A stretch of DNA of 22,123 nucleotides from Marinisporobacter balticus. GTDB taxonomy: Bacteria > Bacillota > Clostridia > Peptostreptococcales > Thermotaleaceae. The notes below the pieces were generated by a model. That model was not told the origin of the DNA and did no database searches. It saw nothing but the letters and a program-made list of their open reading frames with translations. The DNA lies in contig NZ_SLWV01000040.1 in assembly GCF_004345705.1 (NCBI RefSeq), forward strand, positions 1-22,123, given 5' to 3'. Below, piece after piece: positions 6,700-15,212 of this stretch (position 1 is the first letter of the stretch; each line of letters opens with the position of its first letter). Both the position numbers and the translations under genes were made by a program.

Positions 6700-7257
6700 T
6701 TACAATTCTAATTTCCATATGGTCTCTTGTGGAATTATTTTCATAAGGCATATCTCATCACCCATTTTTATACTTTTTAACAGCTGCACATCTACTTTAC
6801 ACTCAAAAGCTTTTTCAAAAAGGACTTTACTATACCCAGTCGTACATTGACACCATGTATCAGTATCTAATCTATCCACATCTGCAATCATTGGACATGG
6901 GCAAAAATGAAATTGCAGATATAGTTCGCCATTTACACAAGACAGTCCTGCTGCTTTTGCTTTGTCCAAATTTCCAAACTCCTCCATACTTGACGATAAT
7001 GCTACCAGTTCTTTCACTAGCGTTAATTTCTCATCCATTCCATATCCACACTGACAGTTCATTCTAATATCATTAACAGCCGACTTATCAAAATGATTTT
7101 CTAATCTCTTCATTGTAGACTTCACCCATGTCGGATTATTCTCTGTTCTAGCCAACTCATCTTTTCCATATACTATTTCTCTTGCTGTTTCATTATTACT
7201 CGCGCTTTTGACAGCTCCATAGATTACCTGTTCCTGAATTTTTCTTATATCAAACAT
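6700..7257 (-). CDS. Conserved Cys-rich protein of unknown function
   Basis: A 185-residue soluble protein with no signal peptide or membrane segment. It has clustered cysteines in three places: MNCQCGYGMDEK, FHFCPCPMI and DTWCQCTTGYSKVLFEKAF. The last stretch recalls the C-terminal part of small Clostridia proteins annotated as DUF6144 or related to ATC-hydrolase-like domains; that link is from memory and weak. The Cys pairs could bind metal or act in thiol chemistry. The ATG at 7255-7257 was chosen because GGAGG lies 8 nt upstream; an ATG nine codons earlier has no site. It follows the AraC/GyrI-like regulator on the same strand after 210 nt with a terminator-like fold between, so it may be a separately controlled target of that regulator. 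Confidence 0.6.
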   Translation of the reverse strand: MFDIRKIQEQVIYGAVKSASNNETAREIVYGKDELARTENNPTWVKSTMKRLENHFDKSAVNDIRMNCQCGYGMDEKLTLVKELVALSSSMEEFGNLDKAKAAGLSCVNGELYLQFHFCPCPMIADVDRLDTDTWCQCTTGYSKVLFEKAFECKVDVQLLKSIKMGDEICLMKIIPQETIWKLEL

Positions 7258-7380
7258 TTTAATACCCTCCATTTTTTGTTTCATTAAGCTGTGAATTGTA
7301 AGTTTATAAAATCATAGTTAATCCAATCCTGCTGCTATGATCAGCATATGTACCTTTTTTCTATTGCTTCTGAAAACACA

Positions 7381-7447
7381 AAACAGACTCCTTTCAAATC
7401 GAACTATATCCCCGTAACAGTTCTCATTATAGTAAGAAGTCTGTTTA
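7381..7447 (-). terminator. Nested hairpin after the AraC-type gene, terminator-like
   Basis: On the minus strand AAACAGACTTCTT pairs with AAGGAGTCTGTTT (13 bp, one G-U), with an inner GAACT/AGTTC hairpin, followed by TTTTGTGTTTTC. It starts 20 nt after the AraC stop. A TATAAT lies inside (7430-7425), so it may also carry the promoter of the downstream gene. Confidence 0.5.
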
Positions 7448-7467
7448 TTTACTTCTGAATTCTTGCT

Positions 7468-8301
7468 CTATTTAATCGGTATACATAAATCCATTACAAC
7501 ATGCATGTTTTCTCTGTCAATGGTCCGATAAATATCTAATCCATATCTTTCATCCATTTCATAACCGCTATATGTCAACCAAATATTGAATATGCCTTGA
7601 AAAGCGACAAAAATATCTTGTATCAATCCATCAAAACGGTAAACCGCAAATTTGCCCCCTTGAATAGTTGTAACATTATCGAGAGAACAATTTTTGTCAA
7701 CTGTCATGCATATATCATATAAACATTGATCTACATTTGTAATAGAAGGATCATGATAGGACTTTTCAATCAGAAGCGTATCTTCCTTAAAATATTCTTT
7801 ATATTTTTCTGTGAAGTCGTACCAATTTTTCTCTAGCTCTATATAGTTTCCAATATGTCTTTCATAGACAACTACGAAGTCATCTAGTTCCTGTATTAGG
7901 ATGTTTTTATTATATTCTTCGAATGATTTAAATCTGGCAAGCTTGTCCGGGTAAAAAGGATGAGGTACACATGTTGTATTCATATCCTTTCGAAATTCCG
8001 CCGGAGAAATATTATGGTGCTTCTTAAATGCCGAACTGTAATTTGATGGACTATATCCATAATCAACTCCAATGTCAGTAATAGATTTGTCTTTTTCAAG
8101 CTTGAGTCTTACAGCACTTTGTTCCATTTTTAAGCGTTTGATAAAGGCATAAATACTTTCTCCTGTTTTTGCCTTAAAAACTCTGCTAAAGTAATATTTT
8201 GAAAAATGACAGTAATCTGCAACATCTTCAATGGAAATCTCCTCATCTAAATGTCTCATGATATAATCAATACTTTGATTTACCAATTCGTTTGTAATCA
8301 T
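7468..8301 (-). CDS. AraC-family regulator with GyrI-like effector domain
   Basis: A 277-residue regulator. Residues 5-105 hold the two AraC helix-turn-helix units (ISIEDVADYCHFSKYYFSRVFKAKTGES, then ITDIGVDYGYSPSNYSSAFKKHHNISPAEFRK). Residues 120-277 form a GyrI-like/SOUL-type ligand-binding domain (VVYERHIGNYIELEKNW..., GGKFAVYRFDG..., MDLCIPIK), the layout of Rob- and BltR-like multidrug or small-molecule sensors. The ATG at 8299-8301 has AGGAG 8 nt upstream; a GTG two codons earlier sits too close to it. The downstream Cys-rich gene on the same strand is the obvious candidate target. Confidence 0.85.
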   Translation of the reverse strand: MITNELVNQSIDYIMRHLDEEISIEDVADYCHFSKYYFSRVFKAKTGESIYAFIKRLKMEQSAVRLKLEKDKSITDIGVDYGYSPSNYSSAFKKHHNISPAEFRKDMNTTCVPHPFYPDKLARFKSFEEYNKNILIQELDDFVVVYERHIGNYIELEKNWYDFTEKYKEYFKEDTLLIEKSYHDPSITNVDQCLYDICMTVDKNCSLDNVTTIQGGKFAVYRFDGLIQDIFVAFQGIFNIWLTYSGYEMDERYGLDIYRTIDRENMHVVMDLCIPIK

Positions 8302-8402
8302 AATCACAACTCCTATTGCTTTCTATTTCTATTTTGAAGCAAAATCAATATATTCAAGGTTGCCATCCTACATGCATAAGATATCCTTTTCAGTAGGAGA
8401 TT

Positions 8403-9770
8403 TTACTCTTTTTTCTTCAAAAGGCAAATGCTCTCACAATGCATCGTATGCGGAAACATATCTACTGGTTGTACTTCTACTGTTTCATATCCCTGTTCAT
8501 CAAGGTACTTCAAATCCCTTGCTAATGTACTTGTATTACATGAAACGTATACAATTCTCTTTGGATTCATCTTCACTATGGTTTCTAATACTTTTTCGTC
8601 ACACCCTTTTCTTGGTGGGTCTACTACGACTACATCTGCTTTATGTCCTTCTTTGTAAAGCTTTGGTACAACCTCTTCTGCTGCTCCTGCAAAGAAATCT
8701 ACGTTATGGATATCATTGATGTTTGCATTTTCTTTGGCATCTTCTATGGCTGCTTCAACCATTTCAATACCATAAACCCGTTTCGCTTTTTCTGCTAAAA
8801 ATAATGATATGGTCCCAATACCGCAGTAAATATCATATACGTTTTCTTCTCCAGTTAAACCTGCATATGCTAAAGCTTTTTCATACAGCACTTTTGTCTG
8901 GCTAGGATTTACTTGAAAAAAAGATAGAGGTGAAATATTGAATTTTAAATTCCCTATATAATCTATAATTTTATCTTCTCCATATAGGGTAATACATGTT
9001 TGTCCTAAAACGCGATTGCCTTTTTTCTTATTGATGTTTTGTACAATACTTTTTATATGTGGAACTTTATCTATAAGCTGCCCAATCAATTCTTCTTTGT
9101 ATGGTAAGTTTTTCCCATTTGTAACGATCACCACCATAATTTGACCTGTGTGAACGCCTACCTTCGTCAGTACATGACGTATGATTCCTTTTCCTGTTTT
9201 TTCATCATAAGTATCTATTTTATATTGATTAATATAATCTCTTATAATTTTTATAATCTGATCATTGATTTCATGCTGTATATGGCAAGTTTCCATATCC
9301 ACAATATCATGACTCTTCCCTTCATAAAATCCAATGACAGCCCCCTCGTCTTCTTTCCCGACTGGGAATTGTGCCTTGTTTCTATAGTGATAAGGGTCTT
9401 TCATTCCGATCGTTTCGTGAATGAGTACGTTTTCTATTTTCCCAATTCTTTCAATGTTTGCTTTGACTTGATTTCTTTTTAATCTTAATTGTGCTGGATA
9501 ATCAATATGTTGCATTTGACAGCCTCCGCAAATATTTGCTAATTCACAAATAGGTACTATTCGATCTGGAGATGGCTTCTCTAGTTTTATAATTTTTCCT
9601 ATGGCATAATTCTTTTTTACAAGAGTAATCTTTACCTTTACTTCATCCCTAGGGACACCACCATTTACAAAAACAGTAAATCCTTCTACACGTCCGATTC
9701 CTTCTCCATTATGCCCTATATCCTCTATCCTCATAGAATAAATTTCATCTTTTTCTACGAAACTCTTCAT
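8403..9770 (-). CDS. rlmD: 23S rRNA (uracil-5-)-methyltransferase RlmD/RlmCD
   Basis: A 455-residue SAM-dependent RNA m5U methyltransferase. An N-terminal TRAM RNA-binding domain (about 5-65) precedes an iron-sulfur site with Cys75, Cys81, Cys84 and Cys162 (CELANICGGC ... METC), the four ligands expected for [4Fe-4S]. The Rossmann core starts near 295 (YDIYCGIGTISLFLA); VDPPRKGCD and the catalytic nucleophile Cys411 (YVSCNTSTLARDL) follow. In Gram-positive bacteria one such enzyme can modify both U747 and U1939; which sites apply here is not visible. The ATG at 9768-9770 has AAGGAG 9 nt upstream; a TTG twelve codons earlier lies ahead of that site. The gene is probably monocistronic from the promoter in the divergent spacer. 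Confidence 0.92.
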   Translation of the reverse strand: MKSFVEKDEIYSMRIEDIGHNGEGIGRVEGFTVFVNGGVPRDEVKVKITLVKKNYAIGKIIKLEKPSPDRIVPICELANICGGCQMQHIDYPAQLRLKRNQVKANIERIGKIENVLIHETIGMKDPYHYRNKAQFPVGKEDEGAVIGFYEGKSHDIVDMETCHIQHEINDQIIKIIRDYINQYKIDTYDEKTGKGIIRHVLTKVGVHTGQIMVVIVTNGKNLPYKEELIGQLIDKVPHIKSIVQNINKKKGNRVLGQTCITLYGEDKIIDYIGNLKFNISPLSFFQVNPSQTKVLYEKALAYAGLTGEENVYDIYCGIGTISLFLAEKAKRVYGIEMVEAAIEDAKENANINDIHNVDFFAGAAEEVVPKLYKEGHKADVVVVDPPRKGCDEKVLETIVKMNPKRIVYVSCNTSTLARDLKYLDEQGYETVEVQPVDMFPHTMHCESICLLKKKE

Positions 9771-9871
9771 CTTTTTATACTCCTTAATCGATTTATTTTG
9801 TGTCAAAATTTCTGATCATTTGTCTGTTTTCTATGAATATGTCGAATTGTACCTCTTTCCCCTTTTATGTA

Positions 9872-9900
9872 AATCACGTATAATAGTATTATACGTGATT
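9872..9900. promoter_or_regulatory. Perfect 29-bp palindrome between rlmD and the GerMN gene
   Basis: AATCACGTATAAT, AGT, ATTATACGTGATT: 13-bp perfect arms with a 3-bp centre. Each arm contains TATAAT, so both strands have a -10 box inside it. It fits an operator for a dimeric repressor blocking both divergent promoters. Confidence 0.6.
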
Positions 9901-9917
9901 CTATAGACAATTTTCAA
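9888..9917 (-). promoter_or_regulatory. Promoter of rlmD
   Basis: On the minus strand TTGAAA (9917-9912), an 18-nt spacer and TATAAT (9893-9888), a good vegetative (sigma-A) promoter. The -10 box lies in the 29-bp palindrome. The leader to the ATG would be about 110 nt. Confidence 0.6.
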
Positions 9918-9936
9918 CCTACAAAGGAGTGATTCG

Positions 9937-11283
9937 ATGATCAAATCATTATTCAATCTTTTCCTCATCTTTATTCTTTGCTTTACAGCCTTAGGTATGC
10001 CTTTAAACTTAGATCTATCAAAATTCTCAAATCTACCCGATTTTCCATTTGATTTTTCTGTTGCTGATGAAAATGTATCTTATAAAACTGATATAGATTC
10101 TTTTTCTTCCGAAAATCCTACTCAAATTAATTTTCAAATACAAATGCAAAATGCTGAAATACGATCTGCTAATCCATCTGATTTTTCCTTTTTATTAGAT
10201 GTAATAAAAAATGATGGAACACGTTCTACATTAGATGTTTCAACATTAATTCAAGCTTTACCCCCAGTTAAAATTTCTTCTGATGTTAGCCATATAAAAA
10301 ATTTTTCTTTGAATCTTTCACAAAAAAAATTAAATCTTCCTGATGGGACTTATACTTTTAAACTTTATTCCACATCAAACGCTTTAGAAGATGCAAAACC
10401 TCTTAAGTTTGATGTTACATATTTTACATTATCTACATATATTCCTGCAATAAATGAAATGGCTCATGGTATGATGCCTTTAACTTTATATTTTCCTGAT
10501 CCATCTTACTACGAATATCTTGTTCCTATAACGCGGTTTGTAAATTATAACCGAATACCCCTTAGTACAATCGTTAAAAATTTAAGAGAAGGTTCTGTTT
10601 CTTTAGGGGTTGCATCACCTATTCCTAATGTGACCAAACTTCGCATAAAAAAAGATATGGTTTTGGTATATATATCAAAAGATTTAGAAAAATATAATGA
10701 AAATCCTAAGAATGCTACCTTTGCACTAAATAGCTTTGTACAATCTTTAACCACGATTCCAAATATTGATAAAGTGAAATTTTTTGTAAATGGAAAAGAA
10801 TCTGATACGCTATTTAATACCTATGATACAAAAACCCTATTTTCCAAAAATACAGATGTAAAGGTTTATTTAGGGTTAGATGCTAATGAAAAGAGACTCC
10901 TTCTTGTGCCACAAAATATGGCTATTGTCTCTGAAGATACTTTGATTGAAGATATGATCACTGCATTAAAAACTGCCAAAGTGACTGGACGAAACTTTGA
11001 AAACGTCATTGCCCCTATTCCTGAAAATATAACCCTTATAAATTTTTCTAGACAAGAGGATACCCTTACACTAAACTTCAGCAAAGAACTTTTATATGCT
11101 TATAATGACCGCTTGGATTTGCAAAGAATGATGCTTGATTCTCTTTTATTTAGCTTCACAAGTATTGCAGGCATTAAAGAAATACAAATCCTTGTAGAAG
11201 ATCAAATGACCGATTCCTTTGGTGGGGTTGATTTATCACAAGCACAAACATGCCCAAAATTTATTAATCCTGAAAAAGAGTAG
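9937..11283 (+). CDS. Secreted protein with two GerMN domains
   Basis: A 448-residue protein. Residues 1-22 are a hydrophobic signal or anchor (MIKSLFNLFLIFILCFTALG). Residues 60-175 look like a beta-rich BsuPI/Ig-type domain (NFQIQMQNAEIRSANPSDFSFLLDV ..., LPDGTYTFKLYST). Two GerMN (sporulation/germination) domains follow at about 180-295 (MPLTLYFPDPSYYEYLVPITR..., VDKVKFFVNG-like ending) and 305-435 (VKVYLGLDANEKRLLLVPQN..., IKEIQILVED). GerMN domains occur in GerM-type cell-envelope proteins of spore formers and help assemble envelope complexes. AAAGGAG lies 8-9 nt before the ATG. It is the only plus-strand core gene, alone between its promoter region and its own terminator. Whether it is sporulation-controlled cannot be told; no clear sporulation sigma promoter was found. 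Confidence 0.8.
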   Translation: MIKSLFNLFLIFILCFTALGMPLNLDLSKFSNLPDFPFDFSVADENVSYKTDIDSFSSENPTQINFQIQMQNAEIRSANPSDFSFLLDVIKNDGTRSTLDVSTLIQALPPVKISSDVSHIKNFSLNLSQKKLNLPDGTYTFKLYSTSNALEDAKPLKFDVTYFTLSTYIPAINEMAHGMMPLTLYFPDPSYYEYLVPITRFVNYNRIPLSTIVKNLREGSVSLGVASPIPNVTKLRIKKDMVLVYISKDLEKYNENPKNATFALNSFVQSLTTIPNIDKVKFFVNGKESDTLFNTYDTKTLFSKNTDVKVYLGLDANEKRLLLVPQNMAIVSEDTLIEDMITALKTAKVTGRNFENVIAPIPENITLINFSRQEDTLTLNFSKELLYAYNDRLDLQRMMLDSLLFSFTSIAGIKEIQILVEDQMTDSFGGVDLSQAQTCPKFINPEKE

Positions 11284-11300
11284 CTCACTACTCTTTTCTT
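11274..11300 (+). terminator. Terminator overlapping the GerMN gene stop codon
   Basis: AAAAGAGTAG, loop CTCA, CTACTCTTTT, then CTTTT. The 10-bp stem contains the TAG stop (11281-11283), so the gene ends inside its own terminator. Confidence 0.75.
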
Positions 11301-11313
11301 TTGCAAAGAAATT

Positions 11314-11331
11314 GACACCTTTAAAGGTGTC
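11314..11331. repeat. Perfect 18-bp palindrome GACACCTTTAAAGGTGTC
   Basis: A loopless dyad between the convergent ends of the GerMN gene and fxsA. On the minus strand it is followed by AATTTCTTT, so it may serve as a weak fxsA terminator; a protein-binding site is the other option. Confidence 0.45.
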
Positions 11332-11447
11332 ATCAAAATAATAATAGAATCAGTTACTGCCCCTTAGTTTCAAAAGCCTATTATAGATTATAATACAAAA
11401 ATTTAAATTTTATACAATAAATTTTAAAAAATCATTTTTTTTTATCC

Positions 11448-11843
11448 TTACCATCTAAAATAAAAGTTTCCCCTGCCTTCATCCATCATCTTTTGTAATT
11501 TTACCTTTATATAAACCTTTACAATTTCTCTCGTAATAGGAATGACCAAAATAAATCCACATATATCTGTCAAAATTCCTGGTGTAAGAAGCATAGCCCC
11601 TCCTATTAAAACACATAAACCATTGATTAATTGCTCTCCTGGAAGTCTTCCCTGTCCCATTTCATGTTTTATGCGCAATAGAATTTCTTTTCCCTGGGAT
11701 TTTGCCAAGTAAGCCCCTAAAACCCCTGTAAAAATAACGATCCCAAGTGTATAAACAAACCCTATGTATCCATTCAATTTAAATAGTAGCGCTAATTCAA
11801 CAAGTGGCACTACAGTAAATAAAATGATTAATCTCATAAGCAT
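11448..11843 (-). CDS. fxsA: FxsA-family membrane protein
   Basis: A 131-residue membrane protein. It has hydrophobic segments at about 3-22 (LIILFTVVPLVELALLF), 26-46 (GFVYTLGIVIFTGVLGAYLA) and 74-103 (LCVLIGGAMLLTPGILTDICGFILVIP). The PLVE and LLTPGxxTDxxGF motifs and the conserved loop AKSQGKEILLRI mark the FxsA/YtzA family, known from E. coli FxsA, which relieves phage T7 exclusion by F plasmid when overproduced; its normal role is unknown. AGGTG lies 7 nt before the ATG. The start follows the thioesterase stop by one base, so the two are translationally linked. The C-terminus is basic and cytoplasmic. Confidence 0.88.
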   Translation of the reverse strand: MLMRLIILFTVVPLVELALLFKLNGYIGFVYTLGIVIFTGVLGAYLAKSQGKEILLRIKHEMGQGRLPGEQLINGLCVLIGGAMLLTPGILTDICGFILVIPITREIVKVYIKVKLQKMMDEGRGNFYFRW

Positions 11844-11844
11844 T

Positions 11845-12267
11845 TTATTTCACCTCTCTCACACAATTCTTTAACACACCCCACAGTTTAGGATTTTCCT
11901 TTTTAAAATTTATAGGTTTTAAATTTTTATTCACAAATGCATGGATGGTTGTCCCGTTTGCAAGTAATGCTTCATCACATTTCCTAAGGACTTTATAGGT
12001 AAATTCCACTCTTACACCTTTTAATTTACTGATTTCTGTGCGAATAAATAGTTCATCATCATATTTTGCAGCCACTTTATATTCACAATGACTTTCTATA
12101 ACGGGCAGAATCGTTCCTTCTTTTTCTAGTTGTGCATAGGTATATCCTAGAAAACGAAAAAACGAAGATCTTCCTACTTCAAACCATGTATAATAATTCC
12201 CATGGTAAGCAACCCCCATTTGATCTGTTTCTTCATATCTTACACGAACATATGCATCATTATACAT
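11845..12267 (-). CDS. YbgC/4-hydroxybenzoyl-CoA thioesterase-family protein
   Basis: A 140-residue single hot-dog domain acyl-CoA thioesterase. The N-terminal signature YEETDQMGVAYHGNYYTWFEVGR (11-33) carries the catalytic Asp15 and the active-site stretch of the YbgC type; FVNKNLKPI near the end is also typical. Likely substrates are short or aromatic acyl-CoAs in the cytoplasm, not determinable from sequence. AAGGAGG lies about 8 nt before the ATG. It is transcribed ahead of fxsA with a 1-nt gap. It is separated from pyk by a strong terminator, so these two form their own unit. Confidence 0.88.
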   Translation of the reverse strand: MYNDAYVRVRYEETDQMGVAYHGNYYTWFEVGRSSFFRFLGYTYAQLEKEGTILPVIESHCEYKVAAKYDDELFIRTEISKLKGVRVEFTYKVLRKCDEALLANGTTIHAFVNKNLKPINFKKENPKLWGVLKNCVREVK

Positions 12268-12342
12268 TTATTCATCCTCCTTATTTCACATGTCTATATA
12301 CCATTATGCCATAACTAGAATTTTTCTGCGATAAAATTCTAT

Positions 12343-12373
12343 AAAAAAAACAGCCAAGTTTGGCTGTTTTTTT
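12343..12373 (-). terminator. Terminator of the pfkA-pyk operon (works on both strands)
   Basis: The stem CAGCCAA/TTGGCTG has a 2-nt centre and is flanked by runs of eight A (12343-12350) and seven T (12367-12373). The upstream A/T arm overlaps the pyk stop codon (12372-12374). The symmetry allows termination on both strands. Confidence 0.85.
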
Positions 12374-14129
12374 ATAATACGTTTGTTTCTCCTCTATATA
12401 CAAGACCTCTTGTCCCATCAACTGTAATAAGCTCTCCATCCTTTAATATATTCGTAGCATCATTTGCCCCAACAATAACTGGCTTGTTTAGATGTAATCC
12501 TACAATCGCAGCATGAGAAGTTAATCCACCTGCTTCCGTAATGATCGCAGTAGCTTTTTCCATAAACGGAACCATCTCTTTATCTGTAGCAATGGTTACA
12601 AGTACATCTCCTTCTTTAAACTTCTTGTCTGCTTCTACGGCGTCTCTTACAACGCAAACATTACCTACCCCAGCACGATTGCCGATCCCCATTCCTTTTA
12701 CCATTATTTTACCAGCAATATGCACTTTAATGGTGTTGGTTGTACCTGCAATGCCTACTGGTACACCTGCTGTGATAATCACCAAATCTCCATATTGAAT
12801 ATAGCCACTCTCTAATGCTTTGTTGATAGAAATATCAAACACTTCATCTGTAGAATACCCTACCCTTGTGATTACTGGATATGTCCCCCAAGTCAGTGCA
12901 AGTTTTCTCGTAACTTTTTCATTGGTGGTAGCCACAATAATAGGCGCTTTGGGTCTGAATTTTGATACCATTCTTGCTGTATATCCAGATGAAGTAGCTG
13001 TAATAATTGCAGATGCCCCCAAATCTTGTGCACTACTACAAGTTGCATGGCTTACTGCATCTGTAATAGTTCTTTCTTTCCCTACAGATTTTTCTCTTAA
13101 AATTGCTCTATAGTCTATTGCATTTTCAGTACTTTGAGCAATATTCACCATTGTTTTTACTGATTCTAATGGATATTTTCCAGCAGCTGTTTCTCCAGAT
13201 AACATAATGGCATCCGTACCATCAAATATGGCATTGGCAACATCTGTAACTTCTGCTCTTGTAGGTCTTGGATTTCTCATCATAGAATCTAACATTTGTG
13301 TCGCTGTAATAACAGGTTTTCCGATCGCATTACATTTCTTAATGATCATCTTTTGTACAAGTGGCACTTGTTCTGTTGGAATTTCTACCCCTAAGTCTCC
13401 CCTTGCAACCATAATCCCATCAGAAACTTCAATGATCTTTTTAATATTGTCTACGCCTTCTTGATTTTCTATTTTGGATATAATTTGTATGTCATTGGCA
13501 TCGTGTTCTTCTAATATTTTTCTGATTGCTAATACATCCTCTGCTTTTCTTACAAAAGAAGCAGCAATAAAATCAATGTTGTTTTTAATACCAAAAATAA
13601 TATCATCTTGATCCTTTTGTGTAATGGCAGGAAGATTGATTTTAACACCAGGTACATTCACACCCTTATGGTTCTTAACCATTCCTGAATTTCTTATGAT
13701 ACATTTTATATCTGTACCCTCCACAATCTCTAAAACTTCTAATTCAATCAGTCCATCATCTATAAGGACTCGATCTCCTGCTACAACATCTTTCGGAAGA
13801 TCTTTGTAAGTGATACTGCCAATGCTTACATCTCCAAGAATATCTCTTGTTGTTAATGTAAAATATTCTCCTTCTTCTAAAAATGCTTCCCCATCCTTAA
13901 AATTACCTGTACGAATTTCAGGTCCTTTTGTATCTAATAAGATTGCAACAGGTAATCCTAATTCTTTTCTAACTTCTTTAATGGTATCCATACGTGCTTG
14001 GTGCTCTTCATGATTGCCATGTGAAAAATTTAATCTTGTTACATTCATGCCGCTTTCCATTAATGTTTTTAAATTCTCTCTACTTTGACTTGCAGGTCCA
14101 ATGGTACAAACTATTTTCGTTTTTCTCAT
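12372..14129 (-). CDS. pyk: Pyruvate kinase with C-terminal PEP-utiliser domain
   Basis: A 585-residue enzyme converting PEP and ADP to pyruvate and ATP. Its core is the usual TIM barrel with inserted B domain (MRKTKIVCTIGPAS; LNFSHG; LLDTKGPEIRTG; IISKIENQEGVDN with the catalytic Lys; MVARGDLGVEIP; ATQMLDSM; MLSGETAAGKYP). After the allosteric C domain, about 110 extra residues form the mobile PEP-utiliser module (AIITEAGGLTSHAAIVG, then PVIVG), the form found in many Bacillus and Clostridia pyruvate kinases. GGAGGAG lies about 8 nt before the ATG. It begins 17 nt after pfkA and is co-transcribed with it. Confidence 0.97.
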   Translation of the reverse strand: MRKTKIVCTIGPASQSRENLKTLMESGMNVTRLNFSHGNHEEHQARMDTIKEVRKELGLPVAILLDTKGPEIRTGNFKDGEAFLEEGEYFTLTTRDILGDVSIGSITYKDLPKDVVAGDRVLIDDGLIELEVLEIVEGTDIKCIIRNSGMVKNHKGVNVPGVKINLPAITQKDQDDIIFGIKNNIDFIAASFVRKAEDVLAIRKILEEHDANDIQIISKIENQEGVDNIKKIIEVSDGIMVARGDLGVEIPTEQVPLVQKMIIKKCNAIGKPVITATQMLDSMMRNPRPTRAEVTDVANAIFDGTDAIMLSGETAAGKYPLESVKTMVNIAQSTENAIDYRAILREKSVGKERTITDAVSHATCSSAQDLGASAIITATSSGYTARMVSKFRPKAPIIVATTNEKVTRKLALTWGTYPVITRVGYSTDEVFDISINKALESGYIQYGDLVIITAGVPVGIAGTTNTIKVHIAGKIMVKGMGIGNRAGVGNVCVVRDAVEADKKFKEGDVLVTIATDKEMVPFMEKATAIITEAGGLTSHAAIVGLHLNKPVIVGANDATNILKDGELITVDGTRGLVYRGETNVL

Positions 14130-14146
14130 ACATACATCTCCTCCAT

Positions 14147-15109
14147 CTATATAGATAATATCTTTGCTAATTCATATAAATCTTTATTCATTTCTTTCTT
14201 TAGGGATAGCGCCTTTGATATATCAAAATCACAAATTTCATTTCCCTTTATTCCTACTACCCTACTTTTTTCACCTTGCATCAATAATTCTACAGCCTTT
14301 GCACCCATTCTACTTGCTAATATTCTATCAAAAGCTGTTGGGCTTCCACCTCTTTGTATATGTCCAAGTATGGTAAGTCGCACATCTATGCCTGTTTTTT
14401 CTTCAATCTCTTTGGCAATTTCATAAGAGTTATCAGCAGCGCCTTCAGCTAAAAGGATAATGCTATGTAATTTACCTCTATTTTTCCCTTGGATGAGTCT
14501 TTTACATACATCATCTATAGAATATTTTTCTTCCGGGACAATAATGCTCTCAGCACCTCCAGCAAGTCCCGCATAGAGCGCAATATCTCCACAATGTCTC
14601 CCCATGACTTCAATGATATTTGCTCTTCCATGAGAAGTAGATGTATCTCTAATATTACTAACTGCATGAAGTACTGTATTCGTAGCTGTATCAAATCCAA
14701 TCGTATAGTCTGTATAGGCTAAATCATTGTCGATTGTTCCAGGTATACCAATGGTCGGAATTCCTACTTGACTTAATTTTTCTGCCCCTCTAAAAGAGCC
14801 ATCTCCTCCAATAACAACGATCCCTTCTATACCAAAAATTTTTATGACATTTAGCGCCTTTTCAAAACCACTCTTTGTTTTAAAAGCTTCACTTCGAGCA
14901 GTTTTAAGCATGGTTCCTCCTCTATGAATAATATCTGCCACAGAGGAAAGATTCAAATCTTTTATATCTCCATTGATTATACCTTCATATCCTCTTTTAA
15001 TACCTACTACATCTAATCCATTATAAATGGTTGCACGTACTACCGCTCGAATAGCCGCATTCATTCCTGGTGAATCGCCACCACTGGTCAACACGCCAAT
15101 TTTTTTCAT
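14147..15109 (-). CDS. pfkA: ATP-dependent 6-phosphofructokinase
   Basis: A 320-residue enzyme phosphorylating fructose 6-phosphate to fructose 1,6-bisphosphate. It has the nucleotide loop LTSGGDSPGMN (7-17), GGDGS (101-105; Gly104 marks the ATP-dependent and not the PPi type), and PGTIDND with catalytic Asp127 and Asp129. Arg21 and Arg25 belong to the allosteric effector site of bacterial PfkA. HIQRGGSPTAFDR is also conserved. GGGAGGGG lies 4-5 nt before the ATG. It is the first gene of the pfkA-pyk operon, separated from the upstream small gene by a terminator hairpin. Confidence 0.97.
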   Translation of the reverse strand: MKKIGVLTSGGDSPGMNAAIRAVVRATIYNGLDVVGIKRGYEGIINGDIKDLNLSSVADIIHRGGTMLKTARSEAFKTKSGFEKALNVIKIFGIEGIVVIGGDGSFRGAEKLSQVGIPTIGIPGTIDNDLAYTDYTIGFDTATNTVLHAVSNIRDTSTSHGRANIIEVMGRHCGDIALYAGLAGGAESIIVPEEKYSIDDVCKRLIQGKNRGKLHSIILLAEGAADNSYEIAKEIEEKTGIDVRLTILGHIQRGGSPTAFDRILASRMGAKAVELLMQGEKSRVVGIKGNEICDFDISKALSLKKEMNKDLYELAKILSI

Positions 15110-15166
15110 TTTACCCCTCCCTTAATGATGATCTATTCTATTTTTTTAATTCTATCCTATTAAACA

Positions 15167-15200
15167 AAGGGAAAGTTCCTAGAAATAGTTACTTTCCCTT
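15167..15200 (-). terminator. Terminator after the DUF2007-like gene
   Basis: On the minus strand AAGGGAAAGT, a 14-nt loop, ACTTTCCCTT, then TGTTT. It lies 13 nt past the stop of the small gene and insulates it from pfkA. Confidence 0.65.
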
Positions 15201-15212
15201 ATAAGGATATGA

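Noticed and set aside
9771..9806. Longer rlmD start at a TTG twelve codons upstream
   Set aside because: The AAGGAG site lies downstream of the TTG and fits the ATG at 9770.
12541..14013. Several plus-strand open frames of 60-97 codons across pyk
   Set aside because: They are antisense to a well-conserved gene, have no ribosome binding sites and no recognisable protein features.
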